Assembly (NCBI RefSeq): GCF_900142365.1
Contig: NZ_FRAP01000024.1
Span: 1-64,000, forward strand
From: Pseudonocardia thermophila
GTDB lineage: Bacteria > Actinomycetota > Actinomycetes > Mycobacteriales > Pseudonocardiaceae
Length of the DNA stretch: 64,000 nt
Direction: 5' to 3'
The position numbers were made by a program, and so were the translations under genes. This document shows positions 16,449 through 24,715 of the stretch, in pieces. Numbering within the stretch: position 1 is the stretch's first letter; every line of letters begins with the position of its first letter. A model generated the notes under the pieces. The model was not told where the DNA came from. It worked only from the letters and a program-made list of their open reading frames with translations, and did not search any database.

Positions 16449-18202
16449 GGGGCCACCGCCTCACGGGTCGTGGGCTTGTCGCCGCCGGTGTCGATCGGTT
16501 CGGGCTCCTCGACGAGCTCGGCCCGTCGGTGCGCGTCGGGCACGAGGCCCTGCGGCCGGTACCGCATGATCAGCACCAGCGCGATGCCGAACAGGAGCAA
16601 CCGGTAGTCGGCGAACTCGCGCAGCTTCTCCGGCAGGATGAACAGGATCGACGCCCCGAGCACGGCGCCCGGGATCGTGCCCATGCCGCCGAGCACGACG
16701 GCGGCGAGCAGGGTCACCGACTCCAGGAAGCGGAAGCTCTCGTAGGACACGGTGGCCGTCTTGTGGGCGAAGATGGCGCCCGCCAGCCCGGCGAGCATGG
16801 CGCCGATCAGGAACGCCAGGATCTTGACCGGACCGGTGCGGATGCCCATCGCGCGGGCGGCGTCCTCGTCCTCCCGGATCGCGATCCACGCCCGGCCGAG
16901 CCGCGAGTACTTCAGGTTCGCGAACACGGCCATGACGAACGCGACCAGCAGCACGATCAGGAAGTAGTAGAGGACACCGCGGGGCAGGGAGACCGGCCCG
17001 ATCCGCAGGGCCTGGTCGAACCCGATCCCGAACGCCTCCACCGGCGGGATGCCCGGGATGGCGTTCGAGCCGCCGGTCAGACCGCCGATGTTGTTCTGCG
17101 CGCTGCGCACGAAGATCTCACCGAACGCCAGCGTGACGATCGCGAGGTAGTCGCCGCGCACGCGCAGCGTCGGCGAGCCGACGATCGCGCCGAAGATGCC
17201 CGCGATCACCGCCGCGATCACCATGACCAGCGGGAACGGCAGGTGGATGCCCACCGCCGACGCCGCCGCGCCGGACAGGTTCGCCGCCACGAAGGCGCCG
17301 ATCCCGAGGAACGCGACGTACCCGAGGTCGAGCAGGCCGGCGAGGCCGACGACGATGTTCAGCCCGATCGCGGTGGCCGCGTAGACGCCGATGTTCGTCG
17401 CGACCGTCATCCAGTACTCGGTGCCGGCCGAGGTGAGCGGCAGGCACAGCGCCGCGACGAGCAGCAGGATCACGGCGTACCCGCGGTGCCGGTCGAACAG
17501 GGCGTTGACCCAACCGAGCAGCCCGGCGGCGTGCAGCGCGCCCAGGAAGCCGCCCAGGGCGGCGAGGAACGACAGGAAGACCGCACCGGCGTAGGTCGCG
17601 GTCGCGCCGAACCCGCCGCTGGTGAGCACCGCCGCCACGAGCAGCAGCAGGAGCACGATGACGACGAGCAGGATCAGCCACTCGACCCAACGGTTGAACT
17701 TCCAGCCGATCTCCGGCACGGGCTCCAGGTCGCCGACCCGCGAGGCGAGCGCGAGGACGATCCCACCGATCAACGCCACGATCGCGCCGAAGGCGACGGA
17801 TCCCTCGGAGGCGGTGATCGCGCCGAGGCCGCCGCCCTCCACCGTGATCCACAGGCCGTTGATCACGGAGACGGCGATCGTGCCGTAGCCGAGCGCCCGG
17901 GCGATCCGGTGCCGGGCGGGGATCCTCTTCACCAGCGCCACGACGATCGCGGCGATCCCGAACAGCACCAGGTGCAGGCGGAACCCGCTGGAGGCCAGCG
18001 GGGCGGTGAAGTTCTGCAGGGTGGCCTGCGCCGGGTACGGCCCCTTGTTCAGGACGAACGTCGCCCACGGCAGGAACGAGCCGAGCAGGGTGAGCACGCC
18101 GCCCACCACCATGAGGGTGGTCGTGTGCGGCTTGAGCGCGGCGATGCCCTTCGGCCGGGGCGCCGCGTGCGCCGGTGGCTTCTTCTCGGTCGTGGCGGTC
18201 AT
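16445..18202 (-). CDS. livM: Branched-chain amino-acid ABC transporter permease LivM, with large N-terminal membrane extension
   Basis: 585 residues against roughly 320-420 in most LivM proteins. Residues from about 270 to 560 are the permease proper (IGLNIVVGLAGLLDLGYVAFLGIGA and the cytoplasmic coupling segment GRAWIAIREDEDAARAMGI). The first 265 residues hold about six more hydrophobic segments, beginning LKPHTTTLMVVGGVLTLLGSF, with no family recognised. The last residues form a charged tail (RRAELVEEPEPIDTGGD). Stop and start overlap livG and livH neighbours by 4 nt. Confidence 0.9.
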   Translation of the reverse strand: MTATTEKKPPAHAAPRPKGIAALKPHTTTLMVVGGVLTLLGSFLPWATFVLNKGPYPAQATLQNFTAPLASSGFRLHLVLFGIAAIVVALVKRIPARHRIARALGYGTIAVSVINGLWITVEGGGLGAITASEGSVAFGAIVALIGGIVLALASRVGDLEPVPEIGWKFNRWVEWLILLVVIVLLLLLVAAVLTSGGFGATATYAGAVFLSFLAALGGFLGALHAAGLLGWVNALFDRHRGYAVILLLVAALCLPLTSAGTEYWMTVATNIGVYAATAIGLNIVVGLAGLLDLGYVAFLGIGAFVAANLSGAAASAVGIHLPFPLVMVIAAVIAGIFGAIVGSPTLRVRGDYLAIVTLAFGEIFVRSAQNNIGGLTGGSNAIPGIPPVEAFGIGFDQALRIGPVSLPRGVLYYFLIVLLVAFVMAVFANLKYSRLGRAWIAIREDEDAARAMGIRTGPVKILAFLIGAMLAGLAGAIFAHKTATVSYESFRFLESVTLLAAVVLGGMGTIPGAVLGASILFILPEKLREFADYRLLLFGIALVLIMRYRPQGLVPDAHRRAELVEEPEPIDTGGDKPTTREAVAP

Positions 18203-19125
18203 GCGCGCACCCGCTCGGTCTCACCGAAGAAACCCTGCGGCCGGAACACGAGGACTGCGATCAGCACCACGAAGATCCAGACGTAGTCGTAGGCACCGCC
18301 ACCCGGCAGGTACTGGCCGGCCAGCGACTTGATCAAACCGATGGCCAGACCGCCCACCACCGCACCGCGGATGTTGCCGATCCCGCCGAGGACCGCCGCG
18401 GTGAAGGCGAAGATGCCGTTCTGGAACCCCATGTCGATGTTGATGAAGTTGTAGAAGTTCCCGTAGAGCACGCCGGCGACGCCGGCGAGCGCGCCGCCGA
18501 GGGCGAACGTCAAGACGATCACCCGGTCCGGGTTGATGCCCATGAGCCGGGCGACGTCGCGGTCCTGCGCGGTGGCCCGCATGGCGCGGCCGAGCCGGGT
18601 CTGCTCGACGAACGTGTTCAGCGCGAACGCGAGCACCAGCGCGACGACGACGATGAGGATTCCCGAGTACTGGATGGGCACGCCGTCGCCGATCGGCAGC
18701 ACGAGCGCGCCCGGGATGAAGATGCTCGGGAACGGGATGGCAGCGGTGGCCTCCGGGTAGAACACCCGGACCGCCTCCTGCAGCGCTACCGACACACCCA
18801 GCGCGGTGATCAGCGGTGCGAGCCGCGGCGCGTTGCGCAGCGGCCGGTAGGCGAAGCGCTCCATCAGGATGGCCACGACCATCGAGACCAGCGCCCCGAT
18901 GACGATCATGATCGGCAGCAGGAACCACCACTGCGTCGTGACGGCCGTGGGGAGGACGAACGTCGCGGTCCCCACCGCTCCGTAGGCGCCGACCATGAAG
19001 ACCTCGCCGTGGGCGAAGTTGATCAGCTGGATGATGCCGTAGACCATCGTGTAGCCCAGTGCGATCAGACCGATGAGCGAGCCGAGGATCAGCCCGTTCA
19101 CGATCTGCGACATCAGGATGGACAA
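18199..19125 (-). CDS. livH: Branched-chain amino-acid ABC transporter permease LivH
   Basis: 308 residues, eight or so membrane segments, with LivH hallmarks GYTMVYGIIQLINFAHGEVFM near the N-terminus and the coupling motif TRLGRAMRATAQDRDVARLMGI. Forms the transmembrane channel with LivM. Separated from livK by 85 bp containing a strong stem-loop, then overlaps livM. Confidence 0.93.
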   Translation of the reverse strand: MSILMSQIVNGLILGSLIGLIALGYTMVYGIIQLINFAHGEVFMVGAYGAVGTATFVLPTAVTTQWWFLLPIMIVIGALVSMVVAILMERFAYRPLRNAPRLAPLITALGVSVALQEAVRVFYPEATAAIPFPSIFIPGALVLPIGDGVPIQYSGILIVVVALVLAFALNTFVEQTRLGRAMRATAQDRDVARLMGINPDRVIVLTFALGGALAGVAGVLYGNFYNFINIDMGFQNGIFAFTAAVLGGIGNIRGAVVGGLAIGLIKSLAGQYLPGGGAYDYVWIFVVLIAVLVFRPQGFFGETERVRA

Positions 19126-19147
19126 GCTGTGAGTCCCTCCACGCGCA

Positions 19148-19176
19148 CCGGGGGCGGGGTGTTCCCCCGCCCCCGG
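19148..19176 (-). terminator. Intercistronic stem-loop between livK and livH
   Basis: A perfect 12-bp GC stem (CCGGGGGCGGGG paired with CCCCGCCCCCGG) with a 5-nt loop. Placed right after the binding-protein gene, it probably acts as a partial terminator or mRNA stabiliser that keeps binding protein in excess over permease, as in many ABC operons. Confidence 0.65.
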
Positions 19177-19210
19177 CGTGACTCCATGACTGTCGTGTCG
19201 TGGCCTTCGG

Positions 19211-20446
19211 TCAGCCCTCGAAGGTACCCGTCTCGATCGGCGTGAACTCGCCGTTCTTGACCGTGTACACGGTCAAGAGCTTGTTCGTGGTGTCGCCGTA
19301 CTCGTCGAACGAGATCGGGCCGCCCGCGCCGTCCAGCTTGATGTCCTGGACGGCCTTCACGATCGCCGGACGGGTGGTCTCCGGGTTGTAGTCGCCGCCG
19401 GCGAGCGCCGTCTTGAGCGCCTGGATGATGACGTTGGTGGAGTCGTAGGCGAAGGCGCCGTACGCGCTGTACGGCTCGGGGTAGTTCGCCGCCTTGTAGT
19501 CGGCGACGAACTTCGCCGCGCTCGGCAGCGACTCGGTGGGCGCGCCGACGTTGGTGGCGAGGTCACCCTCGCGGCCGCCCAGCTCGACGAACTTCGCGTC
19601 GACGATGCCGTCGCCGCCCATCAGCGGGATGTCCAGGCCCTGCCCGGCCAGCTGCCGCGACAGCGGGCCCGCGACCGGGTACTCGCCGCCGTAGTAGACG
19701 GCGTCCGGGTTGAGCGGGCGGATCTTGGTGATCACCGGGTTGAAGTCGGTGTCCTTCTCGCCGACCCGCTCCCGGGCGACGATGTTGGCGCCCAGCTTCT
19801 CGGCCTGCTTGGCGAACTCGTTCGCCAGACCCACGCCGTAGGTCTTGCCGTCGTCGATCACCGCGATGTTCTTCTTACCGGCCTTCTGGACCAGGTAGTT
19901 CGCGGCGAACGGGCCCTGCACCAGGTCGGTGGTGGAGACGCGGAAGTAGCTCTCGAACTGCCGCTTCGGGGCGCCGGTGGGGTCCTCGCCCCGGGTCAGG
20001 CTCGGGCCGGTGTTGGCCGGGGAGACCTGCACGATGCTCTTGCCGGCGAGGATCGGCTGCACCGTCTGGGCCGTCGAGGAGTTGAGGGTGCCGACCACGC
20101 CGACGACGTTGTCGTCCGAGGCGAGCTTCGTGGCCGCCTGCCCAGCGACCTGCGGGGTGGCCTGGTCGTCCTCGGCCTGGAACACGAGCTGGTACCCGGG
20201 CACGGCGCAGGACTCGTTCGCCTGCTTGACCGCCAGATCGGCGGAGTTCCGCATGCCGAGACCCAAGGCTGACAGGCCGCCCGACAGCGGGGCCACCATG
20301 CCGATCACCAACGTGCCTTTGCTGGTGTCGCAGGACGCTCCCCCGGCCCCGGTGCCCGGGGCCTCCTGCCTGTTCGTCCCGCACGCCGTCAGCGCAAGTG
20401 CGCCCGCGAGGATCGCAGCGGCGGCGACGGTACGCCTCCGAGTCAT
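19211..20446 (-). CDS. livK: Branched-chain amino-acid ABC transporter substrate-binding lipoprotein LivK-like
   Basis: 411 residues. Lipoprotein signal with lipobox LTAC, lipid on Cys22. The mature protein is a Peripla_BP_6/Leu-Ile-Val-binding fold: LVIGMVAPLSGGLSALG, then NSADLAVKQANE and VVGVVGTLNSSTAQTVQPIL. First gene of the operon, with ribosome site GAAGGA 10 nt before the ATG. The ligand could be branched-chain amino acids, urea or another small amide; sequence alone does not decide. Confidence 0.9.
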   Translation of the reverse strand: MTRRRTVAAAAILAGALALTACGTNRQEAPGTGAGGASCDTSKGTLVIGMVAPLSGGLSALGLGMRNSADLAVKQANESCAVPGYQLVFQAEDDQATPQVAGQAATKLASDDNVVGVVGTLNSSTAQTVQPILAGKSIVQVSPANTGPSLTRGEDPTGAPKRQFESYFRVSTTDLVQGPFAANYLVQKAGKKNIAVIDDGKTYGVGLANEFAKQAEKLGANIVARERVGEKDTDFNPVITKIRPLNPDAVYYGGEYPVAGPLSRQLAGQGLDIPLMGGDGIVDAKFVELGGREGDLATNVGAPTESLPSAAKFVADYKAANYPEPYSAYGAFAYDSTNVIIQALKTALAGGDYNPETTRPAIVKAVQDIKLDGAGGPISFDEYGDTTNKLLTVYTVKNGEFTPIETGTFEG

Positions 20447-20720
20447 GTGCTGTTGTCCTTCCGTTACACCTCAGCGCCGTTGGCGCGGCCCGATCAGGCC
20501 GTTCCCCCCGCGGCGCTGCGGATGACCGCGTGCCGGGGGTGGACCCGATCACGCCCGATGGCTCTCGCCAGTCGAGAGCGTGGCGGACGTTAGGACACCC
20601 CACATCGAGTCGTCACCATCTGGGACCGCAGCTTTACCGGACCGCAACCCGGAGTTGCGCGGAGTGACCACCCGGGCGGCACACGTCACCACCGAACGGC
20701 GGACGACAGTGGCGTGATCG

Positions 20721-21359
20721 TTACGCCTTCGGCGTCGCGAGCCCTTCGATGATCGCCTCGGAGACCGCCTTCATCGTCGTGCGCCGGTCCATCGCGGTGC
20801 GCTGGATCCAGCGGAACGCCTCCGGCTCGGTCATGTTCTGCTTGGCCATCAGCAGGCCCTTGGCGCGGTCGATGAGCTTGCGGGTCTCCAGCCGCTCAGC
20901 GAGCGTGGCGACCTCGTCCTCGAGCGCGCGCTTCTCAGCGAACCGGGACACCGCCAGCTCGATCGCCGGCACCAGCTCGTGGCGGGCGAACGGCTTGACC
21001 AGGTACGCCATCGCGCCGGCGTCGCGAGCCTGCTCGATGAGGTCGCGCTGGCTGAACGCGGTGAGCATCACCACGGGCGCGATCCGCTCGTCGACGATCT
21101 GCTTCGCGGCCGTGATGCCGTCGACCTTCGGCATCTTCACGTCCATGATGACCAGGTCCGGCCGCAGCTTGCGGGCCTGTTCGACGGCCTGCTCGCCGTC
21201 GGCGGCCTCACCCGCGACGACGTAGCCCTCCTCGCTGAGCATCTCGGCCAGATCGAGCCGGATCAGAGCCTCGTCCTCGACCACGAGAACACGCAGGCCG
21301 GCGGCCGGTCGGGCGCCGTCCTCCAGGGTGTTCTCGCCGGAAACCTGCTGCTGGGTCAC
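20721..21359 (-). CDS. pdtaR: ANTAR-domain response regulator PdtaR
   Basis: About 212 residues. Receiver domain with acidic pair VVEDEALIRLDLAEML, phospho-acceptor in LVIMDVKMPKVDG, and VKPFARHEL; then an ANTAR RNA-binding domain (RKLIDRAKGLLMAKQNMTEPEAFRWIQRTAMDRR). On phosphorylation by the histidine kinase PdtaS it binds paired RNA hairpins and prevents termination. No pdtaS is present here, as usual. I prefer the GTG at 21359 because GGAG lies 8 nt upstream; the alternative at 21368 sits on the ribosome site. Confidence 0.92.
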   Translation of the reverse strand: MTQQQVSGENTLEDGARPAAGLRVLVVEDEALIRLDLAEMLSEEGYVVAGEAADGEQAVEQARKLRPDLVIMDVKMPKVDGITAAKQIVDERIAPVVMLTAFSQRDLIEQARDAGAMAYLVKPFARHELVPAIELAVSRFAEKRALEDEVATLAERLETRKLIDRAKGLLMAKQNMTEPEAFRWIQRTAMDRRTTMKAVSEAIIEGLATPKA

Positions 21360-21468
21360 CGAATCCACTCCTCGCGCGCGTCCCTACTCCTGAAGGATTC
21401 AGAATAGTCGCGCGGGGAGACCACCGACTGTGATCTCGGACGGGCGCAGTATGCTGTGATCGCGATCG

Positions 21469-21542
21469 GCCCCCGTAGCCCAATTGGCAGAGGCGACGGA
21501 TTCAAGTCCCGTGAAGTGTGCGTTCGAGTCGCACCGGGGGCA
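21469..21542 (+). tRNA. tRNA with anticodon CAA (Leu UUG), unusual short variable loop
   Basis: 74 nt fold as a cloverleaf: acceptor GCCCCCG (21469-21475) with CGGGGGC (21535-21541) and discriminator A; D stem of only three firm pairs with a Leu-like AATTGGCAG loop; anticodon stem ACGGA/CCCGT with an A-C mismatch next to the loop; loop TTCAAGT giving anticodon CAA; variable loop just 5 nt (GAAGT); T stem GTGCG/CGCAC with loop TTCGAGT. Normal leucine tRNAs have a long variable arm. CCA is not encoded. A TATGCT box at 21450-21455 lies 13 nt upstream. Confidence 0.75.
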
Positions 21543-21632
21543 CAGCTTCACCAGCGCCTGCGGCGCCACGCGATCAGGTGCCGCACGGCGCGTCCGCGCG
21601 CTCGATCGACGGCTCGGCGGCAGGATGTCCGC

Positions 21633-22388
21633 GTGAGGCTCTCGCTGCGGATCGTGACCGTCCTGCTGGCGGCCGCCGGCGTGCTCGCGGCCTGTGGCGG
21701 CCCGGACCCGGCGCCGACCGGCTCCGCCCCCAGCGCCTCCCCCGCCGCGGACCAGCCGCTGCCGACCGCGCCGCTGACCCCTGACCCGGCGACCGGCCAC
21801 CTCATGCTCTGGCCGTTCGCGGACGTGGCCGCGGCGCAGGCGTGGCAGCAGGCGCACCGCGACGGCGGCAGCCAGCCGTGGCACCTGGACGCGGAGGCCA
21901 CCGCGCTCGGGTTCGCCCAGGGCTACCTCGGCTTCGCCGAGATCGACCAGGTCACGAGCACGGAGGGCGGCGACGCCGAGGCGTGGATCGGCGTCGGCTA
22001 CACCTCACCGGACAGCGGGCGGCAGGTGACCGTCGCCGTGCTGCACCTGGTGCGCGTCGGCACCGGCGAGGACGCCCCGTGGGAGGTCGTCGGCAGCCGG
22101 GACGAGTACCTGACCGTCGAGACCCCGGCGTACGGGGCGGCCGCGACCTGGCCGATGACGGTCGGCGGCATGATCACGGGCGTCGACGAGAGCCTGCACG
22201 TGCGGGTGCTGAGCCCCGCGGGACCGGTCGGCGAGTTCTGCTGCGCGCCCGCGGGCGGGGAGAAGTCGCCGTGGCAGGTCACGGTGCCCCGCCAGGCCGA
22301 GCGCGGGGGCGATCTCACCGTCGTGGTGTGGACCGGCGGGCACGTCGCCGACGTGGAGCGCTTCGCGATCACCGGGGTGCGCGGCTGA
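21633..22388 (+). CDS. Secreted lipoprotein of unknown function
   Basis: 251 residues. Lipoprotein signal peptide (LLAAAGVLAAC, lipid on Cys21), then a Pro/Ala/Ser linker (to about 55). The body has two parts: LMLWPFADVAAAQAWQQAHR through YLGFAEIDQV, and a C-terminal beta-rich part (MITGVDESLHVRVLSPAGPVGE, VVWTGGHVADVERFAITGV) that looks like an immunoglobulin-like Gmad2-type domain. Exported and membrane-anchored; role not known. Starts 90 bp after the tRNA. Confidence 0.7.
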   Translation: MRLSLRIVTVLLAAAGVLAACGGPDPAPTGSAPSASPAADQPLPTAPLTPDPATGHLMLWPFADVAAAQAWQQAHRDGGSQPWHLDAEATALGFAQGYLGFAEIDQVTSTEGGDAEAWIGVGYTSPDSGRQVTVAVLHLVRVGTGEDAPWEVVGSRDEYLTVETPAYGAAATWPMTVGGMITGVDESLHVRVLSPAGPVGEFCCAPAGGEKSPWQVTVPRQAERGGDLTVVVWTGGHVADVERFAITGVRG

Positions 22389-22417
22389 GCGTCAGGAGGA
22401 GCCGCCCGCCCTGGCCC

Positions 22418-22423
22418 TAGGCT
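22418..22423 (+). promoter_or_regulatory. -10 box TAGGCT before the DUF309 gene
   Basis: TAGGCT, 7-nt spacer GGAGGCC, GTG at 22431. The spacer also looks like a ribosome site but is too close to the start to work as one. Confidence 0.4.
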
Positions 22424-22430
22424 GGAGGCC

Positions 22431-22904
22431 GTGCGGGACCGGGACGCTGCAGGCCGAGCACGCAACGCCCGCCCCCGGGACGCCGCCGGACGGCCGCTGC
22501 CCCGGGGCGCGCAGGGGGTCGCGCGCGTGCCCGACGACCTCGTGCTGCCCCCGGACGCCACCGTCGACGAGGCCCAGCGCCTGATCGACGAGGGCCTGCC
22601 GTTCCCCGCCCACGACGTGCTGGAGGCCGCTTGGAAGGCCGCGCCCGAGCCGGAGCGGCCGCTGTGGCGCGCGCTGGCGCAGCTCGCCGTCGGCCTCACC
22701 CACATCCAGCGCGGCAACACCCGCGGCGCCGCCGCCCTGCTCGCCCGGGCCGGGGACGGGCTGGCGCGCTGGGTCGGTCCGCCCGTCGCGGGCGTCGACG
22801 CCGCGGGGCTCGCGCACTGGGCGGACGAGCTGGCCGCGCGGATCGAGCGGGAGGGCCTGGCGGGCCTCCCCGACCGGCTGCGGCCGCGGCTGCGCGGGGG
22901 ATGA
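22431..22904 (+). CDS. DUF309 domain protein
   Basis: 157 residues. Residues 45-110 are the helical DUF309 motif: EAQRLIDEGLPFPAHDVLEAAWK, then ALAQLAVGLTHIQRGNTRGA. The family is widespread, a helical bundle with conserved H-x-x-E/EAxW residues suggesting metal or ligand binding, but has no assigned function. The first 30 residues are arginine-rich and may not be translated if an internal start is used. Confidence 0.75.
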   Translation: MRDRDAAGRARNARPRDAAGRPLPRGAQGVARVPDDLVLPPDATVDEAQRLIDEGLPFPAHDVLEAAWKAAPEPERPLWRALAQLAVGLTHIQRGNTRGAAALLARAGDGLARWVGPPVAGVDAAGLAHWADELAARIEREGLAGLPDRLRPRLRGG

Positions 22905-22966
22905 TCGCGTCGAGGTCTCGTGTCATCGCCGTTCGCACCGTTCGAAGCGGTCGATCGACAGAACCC

Positions 22967-23031
22967 GCGATCTCGGCATGATCGCCCTGCCGGCTGCCGG
23001 CAACTCGCTCGACCGGCGCAGCCGAGATCGC
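22967..23031 (+). repeat. Inverted repeat upstream of the double-GNAT gene
   Basis: GCGATCTCGGC (22967-22977) and GCCGAGATCGC (23021-23031) are 11-bp exact complements with a 43-nt loop that itself contains a GCCGGC-rich dyad. The right arm ends 12 nt before the ATG, so pairing in the mRNA would affect the ribosome site. Confidence 0.45.
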
Positions 23032-23043
23032 CAGGATGGCCGC

Positions 23044-24168
23044 ATGCCCGGTCTGCCGCCTGTGCTCTCCGACGGCGTGGTGACCCTGCGCGCCCACCGC
23101 GCCGACGACGTGCCCGACCTCGTGCGCACGGCGCAGGACCCGCTGTTCCGGCGCTACACGCGAGTGCCCGTGCCCTACACCGAACGGCACGCCGAGGACT
23201 ACCTCGACCACGTGCGCACGGCGATGCTCGTGGGCCGGGGCGTGCACTGGGCGGTCGAGGCGCGGATCGGCGGACGGGCCCGGTTCTGCGGGTCCATCGA
23301 CGTGCGGCTGAACCCGCCGCCGGAGGTCGGGTACGGGCTGTCGCCCTGGGCGCGCGGGCGCGGGCTGATGTCGCGGGCGCTGCGACTGGCCGCTCGGTGG
23401 GCGTTCGACGAGCTGGAGCTGCCGATCCTGCACTGGTCCACGCACGCCGGGAACCTGGCGTCGTGGCGGGTGGCGCACGCGTGCGGGTTCTCGTTCCACG
23501 GAGTCCGGCCGCTGTCGCTGGTGCACCGCGGCGAGCTCGTCGACGGCTGGTTCGGCTCGCTGCGCCCCGAGACGCCCATGGCGCCGCAGACGCCGTGGTG
23601 GGAGATCCCCGTCATCGAGGGCGAGCGGGTGCGGCTGCGACCGCTCGCCGAGTCCGACGTGCCGCGGATCGCCGAGGCGTGCGCCGATCCGGTCACCCAG
23701 TTCTGGCTCGTGGCCCTGCCGGACCCGTACACCGAGGAGGACGCGCGGAAGTTCGTCGGCAACACCCACCTCAACGCGGCGCTCGGCACGGCCGTGTCGT
23801 GGGCGATCGCCGACCGGGAGGACGACCGGCTGCTGGCGAACGTCAGCGTCTTCGGGCTCGACGACGTCTTCCAGCCCGAGGGCGGCGAGATCGGCTACTG
23901 GGCCCACCCGGACGCACGCGGCCGCGGCGTGGTCCGCGAGGGCGCCGCGCTGGCGGTGGCGCACGCTTTCCGACCGCGTGGCGAAGGCGGCCTGGGCCGT
24001 GAACGGCTCCAGCTCGGCGCGTCGGTCGACAACGCCGGCAGCCGCGCGATCGCCGAGCGGCTCGGGTTCCGGTTCCTCGGCGTCCACCGCCGCGACGGCT
24101 ACGTCGGCCGCGGGGAGGCGCGCCGGTTCGACGACGGGGCCTGGTACGAGCTGCTGCGCACGCCGTGA
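23044..24168 (+). CDS. Tandem GNAT-family N-acetyltransferase
   Basis: 374 residues containing two RimJ/RimL-type GNAT domains, about 10-170 and 190-370. Each opens with the LRAHRADDVPDL / LRPLAESDVPRI pattern and keeps the acetyl-CoA loop (LSPWARGRGLMSRAL and AHPDARGRGVVREGA). The two halves probably arose by duplication; whether both are active is not visible. The ATG at 23044 is preceded by AGGATGG; the upstream in-frame ATG at 22978 lacks homology. Confidence 0.85.
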   Translation: MPGLPPVLSDGVVTLRAHRADDVPDLVRTAQDPLFRRYTRVPVPYTERHAEDYLDHVRTAMLVGRGVHWAVEARIGGRARFCGSIDVRLNPPPEVGYGLSPWARGRGLMSRALRLAARWAFDELELPILHWSTHAGNLASWRVAHACGFSFHGVRPLSLVHRGELVDGWFGSLRPETPMAPQTPWWEIPVIEGERVRLRPLAESDVPRIAEACADPVTQFWLVALPDPYTEEDARKFVGNTHLNAALGTAVSWAIADREDDRLLANVSVFGLDDVFQPEGGEIGYWAHPDARGRGVVREGAALAVAHAFRPRGEGGLGRERLQLGASVDNAGSRAIAERLGFRFLGVHRRDGYVGRGEARRFDDGAWYELLRTP

Positions 24169-24243
24169 CCCGCGTGAACCGACGTCGCCGTGCCGTGCTC
24201 GACAGGGCAGTCCGATCACGGTAGCGTCCCCGACGGGGTGCTC

Positions 24244-24684
24244 TCAGCGCAGCGCCGCCGCCGCCGCGGCGATCTCCGCGGGGTCACCGGGGCGCGGCCG
24301 CCACGGCAGCACCAGGCCGTCGCCCGGGTAGCGCGGCACGACGTGCACGTGGAAGTGGAACACCGTCTGCCAGGCCGCGGGCCGGCAGGCGTTGACCAGG
24401 TTCACCCCGGCCGCACCGAGGCCGTCCCGGGCCCGTGCAGCCAGCCGCTGCGCCGCCACCGCACACGCGGCGAGATCGTCCGGGTCGATCGAGTACAGGT
24501 CCTCGGCGTGCGTCTTCGGCACCACGAGCGCGTGCCCGCGGGTGCCCGGGTTGATGTCCATGAACGCGAGCGTGCGCTCGTCCTCGTCGACGATCGTCGC
24601 TGGAGCCCGTCCGCCGACGATGCGGCAGAACACGCAGTCCGACTCCGTGCCCGATCCCGTGCTTGGTTCCGTGCCCGAATCCAT
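24244..24684 (-). CDS. HIT-family nucleotide-binding protein
   Basis: 146 residues. HIT motif HFHVHVVPR provides the catalytic histidine triad; CVFCRIV near the N-terminus is the first half of the zinc site found in many HIT proteins. HIT proteins hydrolyse or transfer nucleoside monophosphates from adenylated or diadenosine substrates. The N-terminal 15 residues (Thr/Ser/Gly-rich) are non-conserved. Followed downstream by nothing on its strand until the GT-rich gap; the SDR gene starts upstream on the same strand. Confidence 0.9.
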   Translation of the reverse strand: MDSGTEPSTGSGTESDCVFCRIVGGRAPATIVDEDERTLAFMDINPGTRGHALVVPKTHAEDLYSIDPDDLAACAVAAQRLAARARDGLGAAGVNLVNACRPAAWQTVFHFHVHVVPRYPGDGLVLPWRPRPGDPAEIAAAAAALR

Positions 24685-24715
24685 GCCAGCAGCTTGTCAG
24701 CCGCCCGGCGGCCGC

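Noticed and set aside
16529..18286. 585-codon frame antisense to livM
   Set aside because: Asp/Arg/Gln/His-rich shadow of a membrane protein gene; no homology.
21469..21542. tRNA as integration site of a mobile element
   Set aside because: No integrase, no direct repeat of the tRNA 3' end found within the window, and flanking genes look chromosomal.
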